DNA of 64,000 bases, taken from Mycolicibacterium brisbanense (GTDB taxonomy: Bacteria; Actinomycetota; Actinomycetes; Mycobacteriales; Mycobacteriaceae). This document shows, piece by piece, positions 41,709 to 48,959 of this stretch (positions within the stretch are counted from its first letter, which is position 1; each line of letters starts with the position of its first letter). The stretch is taken from assembly GCF_001570425.1 (NCBI RefSeq), contig NZ_BCSX01000035.1, positions 62,001 through 126,000 on the forward strand, written 5' to 3'. The notes beneath the pieces were generated by a model. It worked only from the letters and a program-made list of their open reading frames with translations. It had not been told where the DNA came from and ran no database searches. Position numbers and translations under genes: made by a program.

Positions 41709-43235
41709 ATGGACCGGATCTTTCAATGGGTGTGGGACCGGTACGGACCGACGTACTCGTGGGCGATCTGCGTCCTCGTATACCTTGCGGGCCTGTCGGT
41801 CCACCTGGCCTACCCGCTGATCATCGTCGCCTTCGAGGGATCTGATCGCTACGTACAGGCGGCCGTCATCACGTGTATCGCCATGCTGGTGCGGGTCTAC
41901 TTGATGGTCCTGCCCGGCTCGAAGCGGTTGCGCCTGATCGAGAAGTGGGCAGCAGGCCGCGCGGTCGATCCGAAGGAGGCGTTGGCGGCCACCTACGTCT
42001 ACGCGCGGCGCACGACTGCCCGAGTGTTCGCAACCGATGTCGTCTGGACGCCGTGCGTCGCGGTCGTTGTCGGTGTGGTCGCGGGCGCCACCGGGTGGCG
42101 ACTGGTCCAGTACGCGATTATCGGCGCGGCCTACGGAGCGGCCACCGGAGTGTTCGGTGTGCACAGCTTCAGCGAGGGATCGCTGAGGCCGGTCAGGACC
42201 GCCATCGCCGGTGACACGGGAATGGGCGATTCCCTGCCACGCGCGCACCCGACGTTTGCCCTGTGGTCGCACGTCACCATGATCGCGATGGCCTTCGGAT
42301 TCTCCACCGGCGCGGCGATCACGGCGTCGGTGATCGACCGCGCCCGCGAGGACCCCATCGTGTCCTTGGCGATCGGGTGTGCGTTGACACTCATCTCGGG
42401 ACCGGTGGCGGTCATGGCAATCGCACCCTTCCTCCGGCCGATACGCGATCTTGCCGAGGGCACTGAACGTGTTGCCGCGGGCGACTACAGCCAACGTCTG
42501 CCCGTGGTCCAAGACGACGACTTAGGGGCACTCTCGGCGTCATTCAACAGGATGCAAGCGGGTTTGGCTGAGCGGCAACGACTTCAGCTGGCGTTCGGCA
42601 GCTATGTCGACCCCGCGCTGGCGGCCCGGCTGCTCGCGCAGAGCGATGACGTGTTCGCCGGCGAGCGCCGTGAGGTGACGGTGATGTTCATCGACGTCCG
42701 TGACTTCACCCCGTTCGCCGAGGCGAACACTGCCGAGGACACAGTGTCTCGGCTCAACGCGTTGTTCGAGATCGTCGTGCCCGCCGTGGTCGACGCCGGT
42801 GGGCACGTCAACAAGTTTCTCGGGGACGGCGCCCTGGTCGTGTTCGGCGCGCCCAACGACCTTGCGGGGCATGCCGATGTCGCGGTGGACACCGCCGTTC
42901 TGATTCAGCGGCTCGTTGCTGCGCGCTTCGGCGATGAGCTTCGGATCGGCATCGGCATCAATACCGGTCCGGTGATCGCCGGCACGATCGGCGGAGGAGC
43001 CAAGCTGGAGTTCACCTTGATCGGGGACACCGTCAACGTCGCGGCCCGCGTCGAGCAGCTCACCAAAACCACCGGCGCGATGATTCTGCTTACCCAGCAG
43101 ACGGTTGACGCGCTGGTTTCCCGACCGGCCGGCCTGGTCGATCGTGGATCGCACGCGATCAAAGGCAAGGCAGCCACCGTTGCGGTTTTCAGCGTCGATC
43201 CGGCGTATCCCGTTGGAGGCGAATCGGTTACCTGA
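41709..43235 (+). CDS. Membrane-bound class III adenylate cyclase with HAMP domain
   Basis: A 508-residue protein with about six membrane segments (residues 10-255), a HAMP linker (PIRDLAEGTERVAAGDYSQRL) and a class III cyclase domain (about 305-490). The metal aspartates are in MFIDVRDFTPF, NKFLGDGALVVFG holds the substrate lysine and second metal site, and LIGDTVNVAARVEQ the adenine-selecting aspartate and transition-state N and R; the set appears complete, so it should make cAMP. This build matches M. tuberculosis Rv1318c-Rv1320c. ATG 41709 is preferred; GTG 41694 lies in the groEL1 terminator. Confidence 0.93.
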   Translation: MDRIFQWVWDRYGPTYSWAICVLVYLAGLSVHLAYPLIIVAFEGSDRYVQAAVITCIAMLVRVYLMVLPGSKRLRLIEKWAAGRAVDPKEALAATYVYARRTTARVFATDVVWTPCVAVVVGVVAGATGWRLVQYAIIGAAYGAATGVFGVHSFSEGSLRPVRTAIAGDTGMGDSLPRAHPTFALWSHVTMIAMAFGFSTGAAITASVIDRAREDPIVSLAIGCALTLISGPVAVMAIAPFLRPIRDLAEGTERVAAGDYSQRLPVVQDDDLGALSASFNRMQAGLAERQRLQLAFGSYVDPALAARLLAQSDDVFAGERREVTVMFIDVRDFTPFAEANTAEDTVSRLNALFEIVVPAVVDAGGHVNKFLGDGALVVFGAPNDLAGHADVAVDTAVLIQRLVAARFGDELRIGIGINTGPVIAGTIGGGAKLEFTLIGDTVNVAARVEQLTKTTGAMILLTQQTVDALVSRPAGLVDRGSHAIKGKAATVAVFSVDPAYPVGGESVT

Positions 43236-43298
43236 CCGATACCGCGACACAGACTGCGGCGGAGCCGGTTTTGATGATGACTGGGCAAGAATTCGGAC

Positions 43299-44753
43299 AT
43301 GACGGTACCGCGGGAGTCACCGCGTGGGATCTCGCGTCAGACATTCCTGCGGGGTGCCGTCGGAGCGTTGGTCACCGGGACGGTGTTCGGATCGAACCGG
43401 GCCAGTGCCCAGCCGGCAGCGTCGGGCTGGGGAGACCTGTCAGCCGCCATCGGCGACAAGGTGATACTGCCTGACAACGGCCAATTCGCCTCGGCCAAGG
43501 CGGTTTTCAACACCAACTTCAACGACTTCGCGCCGGCCGCCGTGGTCACCCCGACCTCGGCGGTGGAGGTGCAGAAGGCGATGGCGTTCGCCGCTGCCCA
43601 CAACCTCAAGGTCGCTCCGCGCGGTGGCGGGCACTCTTATGTGGGCGCGTCGACAGCCACCGGCGCCATGATCCTCGACCTGCGTCAATTGCCCGGCGGC
43701 GTCAACTACGACGCCGCCACCGGCTACGTCACGGTGACGCCTGCGACCGGTCTGTACACCATCCATCAGGCCCTGGCCGCGAATGGTCGGGGGATCCCAA
43801 CCGGGACATGCCCGACGGTCGGAGTGGCCGGGCACGCCCTGGGCGGCGGGTTGGGCGCGCAATCGCGGCACGCGGGCCTGATGTGCGATCAATTGGTGTC
43901 GGCGACGGTGGTGCTGCCCGGCGGCGCGGGCGTGATCGCGTCGGCCAACGAGCATCCGGATTTGTTCTGGGCGCTCAAAGGTGGGGGCGGAGGCAACTTC
44001 GGGGTGACCACGGCGCTGACCTTTGCCACCTTCCCCACCAGCGATGTGGACGCCGCGAGCCTGCATTTCCCGCTGGAGTCGTTTCCGCAGGTGCTCCTCG
44101 GGTGGCAGACCTGGCTGCGCACCGCCGACCGCAGCAGCTGGGCGCTGGCCGACACCATCACCGACCCGGGTGGCGCGCACTGTCGCATCCTCGCGACCAG
44201 TCCGGCGGGCTCCGGTGACGCCGTATCGGCCGCGGTATCCAAAGCGGTTGGACTGCAACCGATGACGGTCGAGAAGCACACGTTCAACTACCTGGATCTC
44301 GTCCAGTACCTCGCCGTCAACAACCTCAATCCCTCGCCGCTGGGCTACGTCGGCGGATCCGATGTCTTCTCGTCAATCACCCCGGCCGCGGCGCAGGGAA
44401 TCGCCGCGGCGTTCAACGCCTTTCCCGCCGGGGCCGGTCGTCCGTTGGTGATCATGCACGCGCTCGACGGTGCGTTGGCCACCGTGGGGCCAGGGGACAC
44501 CGCGTTCCCGTGGCGACGGCAGTCCGCTCTGGTCCAGTGGTACGTGGAGACCTCCGGTTCGCCGGCAGCAGCAGCCAATTGGCTCGGCACCGCTCACCAA
44601 GCCGTGGCACCGTATTCGGTCGGCGGCTACGTGAACTATCTCGAGGCGAACCAGCCCGCGTCGCGGTACTTCGGCGCCAACCTCTCCCGGCTGGCCGCCG
44701 TCCGGCAGAAATACGACCCGGGGCGGGTGATGTTCTCCGGTGTGAACTTCTGA
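43299..44753 (+). CDS. Exported FAD-linked oxidase of the BBE/VAO family
   Basis: A 484-residue flavoprotein with the FAD-binding PCMH domain (VAPRGGGHSYVGAS and PTVGVAGHALGGGLGA-like pattern, residues about 70-240) and C-terminal berberine-bridge segment (YVNYLEANQPASRYFG, RLAAVRQKYDPGRVM). The N-terminus ISRQTFLRGAVGALVTGTVFG looks like a Tat signal, except that the second arginine of the pair is Q. It probably oxidises an alcohol or sugar outside the membrane using O2. Substrate unknown; an HD gene follows after 37 bases. Confidence 0.88.
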   Translation: MTVPRESPRGISRQTFLRGAVGALVTGTVFGSNRASAQPAASGWGDLSAAIGDKVILPDNGQFASAKAVFNTNFNDFAPAAVVTPTSAVEVQKAMAFAAAHNLKVAPRGGGHSYVGASTATGAMILDLRQLPGGVNYDAATGYVTVTPATGLYTIHQALAANGRGIPTGTCPTVGVAGHALGGGLGAQSRHAGLMCDQLVSATVVLPGGAGVIASANEHPDLFWALKGGGGGNFGVTTALTFATFPTSDVDAASLHFPLESFPQVLLGWQTWLRTADRSSWALADTITDPGGAHCRILATSPAGSGDAVSAAVSKAVGLQPMTVEKHTFNYLDLVQYLAVNNLNPSPLGYVGGSDVFSSITPAAAQGIAAAFNAFPAGAGRPLVIMHALDGALATVGPGDTAFPWRRQSALVQWYVETSGSPAAAANWLGTAHQAVAPYSVGGYVNYLEANQPASRYFGANLSRLAAVRQKYDPGRVMFSGVNF

Positions 44754-44790
44754 TGGGCGCTATCGTCGAGCAACCTGGAGGCAACACCCG

Positions 44791-45378
44791 ATGGACGACA
44801 CGTTCCCGCAGACACCGGCGGCAACGGCCGCACTCTCCGTGGCCGGCCGCTTCTATTCGCCCGCCCTGCTCAATCACTGCATCCGGTCGTATCTGTGGGG
44901 TGCGCGCTACGCCGCCGCGCACGGTATCGAATTCGACGACGAGCTCTATTACGTCGCCTCGCTCCTGCACGACATCGCGCTGACCGACCCGTTCGACAGT
45001 CACCGGGTGTCGTTCGAGGAGGCAGGCGGAGACCTGGCATGGGTGTTCGGGGTCGCGGCCGGTTGGTCCGCCGAGCGGGCGGCCAGGGCGACGGAGATCA
45101 TCGTCTTGCACATGCGCGACGACGTGTCCGCGGCCGTCGATCCCGAGTCCCATCTGCTGCAGGTCGCGACGGCGTGGGACGTTGCCGGGCGCCGGCCGGA
45201 CGAGTTCCCCACCGACGCACGGGCGACGATACTGGCGCGCTATCCCCGGCACGGGTTCGGCGACGAGTTCCTGGCGTGCTTCGAGGATCAGGCGAGACGC
45301 AAACCCAACGGTGCGGCCGCCGCATCGATCGCCAACAACGGTGCCGAGCGCATCAGGGCCAATCCGCTTGACGCCTAG
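44791..45378 (+). CDS. HD-domain protein
   Basis: A 195-residue protein of the HD phosphohydrolase superfamily. The HD pair is in ASLLHDIALTDPF, a first histidine in LLNHCIRSYLWG, and later metal-ligand candidates in EIIVLHMRDDV. Fungal cyanamide-hydratase-like and diketone-type HD proteins look similar, so substrate is open. No signal peptide. ATG follows GGAGG by 8 bases. Confidence 0.82.
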   Translation: MDDTFPQTPAATAALSVAGRFYSPALLNHCIRSYLWGARYAAAHGIEFDDELYYVASLLHDIALTDPFDSHRVSFEEAGGDLAWVFGVAAGWSAERAARATEIIVLHMRDDVSAAVDPESHLLQVATAWDVAGRRPDEFPTDARATILARYPRHGFGDEFLACFEDQARRKPNGAAAASIANNGAERIRANPLDA

Positions 45379-45460
45379 GCGCAGCGGGCGAGTTTGTCTT
45401 TAACGTTAATTCCGCCGTATGTAAACGCGGTAAGGGATAACCTCGACGTATTCGGTTCCT

Positions 45461-45488
45461 CAGGCCCTCCTGCCTGCAGAAAAGGAGG
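45461..45488 (+). promoter_or_regulatory. Possible pseudoknot over the ribosome binding site of the next gene
   Basis: CAGG(C) at 45461-45465 can pair with (G)CCTG at 45472-45476; the loop between them, CCTCCT (45466-45471), is the exact complement of the ribosome binding site AGGAGG (45483-45488). The connecting stretch CAGAAA is A-rich. The order of arms fits a compact H-type pseudoknot that would hide the ribosome site. Predicted by eye only. Confidence 0.35.
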
Positions 45489-45495
45489 AAGCGGC

Positions 45496-45807
45496 GTGCG
45501 AATTACACAGCGCTACCTGATTTTCGGATTGGCGATGACGATGGTGCCCGTCGGGCTCGTGACTGGGGCGCCTGCGGCCAAGGCCGACTGCACGAGTTCG
45601 GGCTACGCCACCGTCTGTGCGCAAGGGGACGTGCGTGGTGCTGACGGCGGACCCGTAGCTGCCACACCCGTCGTTCCCTATCCGTGTGAATACGACTGGT
45701 ACTGCGGCAACGACTGGGATCTCGGAATCGTCTGGAACCCGGGGCGTCCCGGCGGCCCGGGAGGTCCAGGTCGGCCCGGCGGCGGTGGTGGTATCGGCCC
45801 ACGTTGA
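45496..45807 (+). CDS. Small exported protein with Gly/Pro-rich tail
   Basis: A 103-residue protein with signal peptide (MRITQRYLIFGLAMTMVP, cleavage near AKA-D). The mature part has four cysteines (DCTSSGYATVC, PCEYDWYC), enough for two disulfides, and ends in a repetitive G/P/R tail (PGGPGGPGRPGGGGG). The GTG start stands 7 bases after a perfect AAAGGAGG site. TTAACGTTAA at 45400-45409 is a palindrome in its upstream region. Function unknown. Confidence 0.75.
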   Translation: MRITQRYLIFGLAMTMVPVGLVTGAPAAKADCTSSGYATVCAQGDVRGADGGPVAATPVVPYPCEYDWYCGNDWDLGIVWNPGRPGGPGGPGRPGGGGGIGPR

Positions 45808-45847
45808 GAACCTGCTGCGTGCGACCATCTGATCGAAGGAGCCAAAC

Positions 45848-46210
45848 ATGTTGCGAAGCCGTCTGACATACCGCCCACTGGGAGCCGCGATCGCTGCCGG
45901 CGCCCTGGCCGGTACGGCACTGCTCGGCGCGGCGTCTGCTGTTGCCGATCCGCCGGTGCCGCCGCCGTGCACGGCCGCCGAAATGGCGCGCGTCATGTCC
46001 GGTGTCACGTTCGACACGTCGAACTATCTGACCGAGCACCCCGACGTCAACGATTTCTTCACCGGCCTCAAGGGCCAGCCCAAGGACCAGATCCGGGACA
46101 AGGTTCAGAGCTATCTGGACGCCAATCCGACTGTCCGGGACGATCTTGCGCGGATCAGGCAACCGTCGGTCGACTTCCGCGATCGCTGCGGGCTGCCGCC
46201 GACGCCCTGA
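45848..46210 (+). CDS. Hemophore-related exported protein
   Basis: A 120-residue protein with Sec signal peptide (AAIAAGALAGTALLGAASAVA). The mature domain has the mycobacterial hemophore-family pattern: PCTAAEMARVMSGV, YLTEHPDVNDFFTGLKGQP, VQSYLDANPTVRDDLARIR, and a closing cysteine RDRCGLPP. Family members such as Rv0203 bind heme outside the cell. GGAG ribosome site. Heme ligands cannot be named from sequence. Confidence 0.85.
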   Translation: MLRSRLTYRPLGAAIAAGALAGTALLGAASAVADPPVPPPCTAAEMARVMSGVTFDTSNYLTEHPDVNDFFTGLKGQPKDQIRDKVQSYLDANPTVRDDLARIRQPSVDFRDRCGLPPTP

Positions 46211-46234
46211 CCAACCCCCGGTGGTGCGTGGGCA

Positions 46235-47017
46235 ATGGGTGGATTGAGCCTGACCGGGCTATGGCTGTTCCTGGCCGCGGTGCTCTCCACGTCGGTTTAC
46301 CTGGCGGTCGCGAGTGTCTGGGTCGCCAACAAGACGGCGTACCGGCCGGACGCCGCGCAGCCCACGGGATCCCTCTCGCCGTTCCTGACGACCGTTGCGC
46401 TCGTTTACGGTGCGCTGCTGGGCTTCACCGTCGTCGTCGCCTGGGAGCAGTTCTCCTCGGCCGAGGCGAACGTCACCAACGAATCGTCGACCTTGGCAAC
46501 GATGTACCGGCAGACGGTCAGCCTGCCGGCACCTGACCAGGCCCCTACGCGTGAGTTGCTGCGGGACTACACCGCCGCGGTGAAAGCCGAATGGGGCAGT
46601 CGAGGAGATGGCGCAGCCAGCGCCGCGGCGCGGACCGCGATCACCGACATGTACCGGATGCTCGGTCAGCAGCAACCTTCCTCGGCGAATCCCATCAATG
46701 CCGAAATGCGCCAACAGCTCAATGTGCTGACCACCCAACGCAATACCAGGATCCTCGATGCCAAGCCCCGCATTCCGGGACTGCTGTGGAGTGGGCTGTT
46801 GTTCGGGGCCGTTCTGCTCATCGGGTTGATCGGCTTCACCCACCTGAGCAATCCGCTCAATCACATGTTTCTGTCGAGTGCGATTGCGATCTTGCTCGGC
46901 TTGCTGCTGTTCTTGATCTTCTTGCTCGATCATCCGTTCGGGCGTGAACTCGGTGTCACGCCCGCATCATTCGACTATGTCGTGCAGGTGTTCGACGGGG
47001 TCGACGACGGCAAGTAG
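46235..47017 (+). CDS. DUF4239 (bestrophin-like) membrane protein
   Basis: A 260-residue protein with two N-terminal membrane segments (LWLFLAAVLSTSVYLAVA; TTVALVYGALLGFTVVVAW), a helical middle part, and two C-terminal segments (LLWSGLLFGAVLLIGLIGF; AIAILLGLLLFLIFLL). Length and pattern match the DUF4239 family of unknown, possibly ion-channel-like, function. It lies 24 bases after the hemophore-like gene. Confidence 0.82.
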   Translation: MGGLSLTGLWLFLAAVLSTSVYLAVASVWVANKTAYRPDAAQPTGSLSPFLTTVALVYGALLGFTVVVAWEQFSSAEANVTNESSTLATMYRQTVSLPAPDQAPTRELLRDYTAAVKAEWGSRGDGAASAAARTAITDMYRMLGQQQPSSANPINAEMRQQLNVLTTQRNTRILDAKPRIPGLLWSGLLFGAVLLIGLIGFTHLSNPLNHMFLSSAIAILLGLLLFLIFLLDHPFGRELGVTPASFDYVVQVFDGVDDGK

Positions 47018-47056
47018 CCATCGAACGACCGCGGCGGGTGCTAGCGTCCCGAAGGC

Positions 47057-47842
47057 ATGGACGCACCGCTGCTGCTTCACGACCGCGACGACCGCGGCGT
47101 CGTGACCCTGACGCTGAACCGGCCGCAGGCTTTCAACGCACTGTCCGAGGCAATGCTTGCCGCGTTGGGCGAGACGATGGACGCGCTGGCCGAGGACCAG
47201 ACCGTGCGCGCTGTGGTTCTCGCGGCGGCAGGAAAGGCGTTCTGCGCAGGCCACGACCTCAAGGAGATGCGGGCCGAGCCATCGCTCGACTACTACCGAC
47301 AGCTGTTCGACCGCTGCACCGCGGTGATGCTCTCGATTCAGCGGTTGCCGGTACCGGTGATCGCGCGGGTGCACGGTATCGCGACCGCCGCGGGGTGCCA
47401 GCTCGTCGCGATGTGCGATCTGGCGGTGGCGAGCGACGATGCGCGCTTCGCGGTCAGTGGCGTCAACGTCGGATTGTTCTGCGCGACACCGGGAGTCGCA
47501 TTGTCGCGCAATGTACCGCGCAAAGCGGCCTTCGAGATGCTCGTCACCGGTGACTTCATTTCGGCCGAGCAGGCTCGAGCGTTGGGGCTCGTGAACCGGG
47601 TGGTGCCTGCGGAGGCGCTCGACGGCGAGGTCGAGACCCTGATCGCGAGCATCGTCGCGAAACCTGCGGTCGCAGTTGCGATGGGAAAAGCCTTGTTCTA
47701 CCGCCAGATTGACGTCGGCATCGAGGCGGCCTACGCCGACGCCGGGACCACCATGGCGTGCAACATGATGGATCCCAGTGCCCTCGAGGGTGTTGCCGCC
47801 TTCATCGAAAAGCGCCCGCCCAGCTGGCCGGGGCGCGGATAA
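47057..47842 (+). CDS. Crotonase-superfamily protein, ECHDC3-like
   Basis: A 261-residue enoyl-CoA-hydratase-fold protein (VTLTLNRPQAFNALSEAML, the oxyanion loop AFCAGHDLKEM, and GIATAAGCQLVAMCDLAV). The two catalytic glutamates of true hydratases are absent: GCQLVA has Q and SGVNVGLFCATPG has N at the second site. This is the ECHDC3-type sequence, whose reaction is not settled. Annotating it as an enoyl-CoA hydratase would therefore be misleading. It converges on osmC. Confidence 0.88.
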   Translation: MDAPLLLHDRDDRGVVTLTLNRPQAFNALSEAMLAALGETMDALAEDQTVRAVVLAAAGKAFCAGHDLKEMRAEPSLDYYRQLFDRCTAVMLSIQRLPVPVIARVHGIATAAGCQLVAMCDLAVASDDARFAVSGVNVGLFCATPGVALSRNVPRKAAFEMLVTGDFISAEQARALGLVNRVVPAEALDGEVETLIASIVAKPAVAVAMGKALFYRQIDVGIEAAYADAGTTMACNMMDPSALEGVAAFIEKRPPSWPGRG

Positions 47843-47870
47843 CAGGGGCTGCAGACCATCGCTGACGGCG

Positions 47871-48299
47871 TCACACAGCCGTTGTGGTGATGTGGATCTC
47901 CGAGGTCAGGGTCTGGTGCACGGGGCAGCGCTCGGCGATGGCCATCAGCCGTTCTCGTTGGTCGTCGTCGAGGTCGCCGATCAACTCGATCTCGCGGTCG
48001 ATCTGATCGAGCATTCCCATTTTCGTCTCACAGTCGGCGCAGTCCTTGGCGTGGATCCGGGAATGCCGCAGCGTCACGCGGACGCGTTCCAGTGGCCAGC
48101 CCTTGCGGTTGGCGTACATCCGCACGGTCATCGACGTGCATGCGCCCAACCCGGCGAGGAGGAAGTCGTACGGGTTCGGGCCGGCGTCGTCTCCGACCGG
48201 TTGCGGTTCGTCGGCGACGAACCGATGGTTTCCGGCGGTGATCTCTTGCGTGTAGGTTCCCTGGCCGGTTTCGGTCACGGTCACTTCGGTCGTCGCCAT
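47871..48299 (-). CDS. OsmC-family peroxidase-like protein
   Basis: A 142-residue OsmC/Ohr-fold protein. The two redox cysteines are in GLGACTSMTVRM and ERCPVHQTLTSE; DAGPNPYDFLLAGLGA is family-typical. An extra HAKDCADCETK insert resembles the YhfA/OsmC subgroup rather than organic-hydroperoxide Ohr. It probably reduces peroxides or acts on small thiol-reactive compounds. The exonuclease gene ends 9 bases upstream, so they may share a transcript. Confidence 0.9.
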   Translation of the reverse strand: MATTEVTVTETGQGTYTQEITAGNHRFVADEPQPVGDDAGPNPYDFLLAGLGACTSMTVRMYANRKGWPLERVRVTLRHSRIHAKDCADCETKMGMLDQIDREIELIGDLDDDQRERLMAIAERCPVHQTLTSEIHITTTAV

Positions 48300-48308
48300 G
48301 AAGGGTCC

Positions 48309-48959
48309 TTACGTCGATTGTTTCTGTTTGGTGGAGATCTCGATGAGCGTGGCCGTGCTCAGCGTGCCGAGTTGTTGCTCCAAGCGACTGGCGAGCGCGA
48401 GGAACAGATTGGCGGTGGTGACGGCGTCGCCCAACGCGTGATGCGGCGTGTGGACGGGGACGCCGATCTTGGTGGCCGCGTATTCGAGGGAGATGGCCCC
48501 TTCGGTGATCGGAACTCCAAGTGCGCGTGCGGCCAGCGGAGCGGTGTCGATGAACCGATTGGTCAGACGGCGGCCGCAGCCACGGTACGCGCGGCGCAGC
48601 AGCGTCCGTTCGATGACGGCGCAGTGGGCGATGATCGGCCGATCACCGATGAGTGTATGCAGCTGTGCGACAGCATCTTTGATGGGTGGTGCCGCGGCGA
48701 GGTCCTGGGTGCGGATGCCGTGGATGCAGGCCGAAGGCGCCGGAACGGCTTCGGCGATGTGCACCAGGCCGTAGGTGGCGTGAGCCATCAGGATGCGTCC
48801 GTGGTGGATCGGGATGGCGCCGTAGGAGATGATCTTGTCGCTGCGCAGGTTCAGACCGGTGGTCTCCAGATCGACCACCCAGAGTTCGTCATCGCGCCAC
48901 GAGCGGCTACCGCTGCGGTCGCCATGGCCTGAGTTCTTGCGCGACAGCAGGTTACGCAT
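48309..48959 (-). CDS. DEDD-family 3'-5' exonuclease (DnaQ-like)
   Basis: A 216-residue exonuclease-fold protein. Motif I is VVDLETTGLN, motif II should be in IAHCAVIERTLL (E instead of the usual D), motif III is HHALGDAVTT (H-x4-D). It resembles the proofreading epsilon subunit but stands alone. Its start overlaps the end of the cNMP/CBS/DUF294 gene by 8 bases; this pair recurs in bacteria, where the two are thought to work together, in a way not known. Confidence 0.88.
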   Translation of the reverse strand: MRNLLSRKNSGHGDRSGSRSWRDDELWVVDLETTGLNLRSDKIISYGAIPIHHGRILMAHATYGLVHIAEAVPAPSACIHGIRTQDLAAAPPIKDAVAQLHTLIGDRPIIAHCAVIERTLLRRAYRGCGRRLTNRFIDTAPLAARALGVPITEGAISLEYAATKIGVPVHTPHHALGDAVTTANLFLALASRLEQQLGTLSTATLIEISTKQKQST

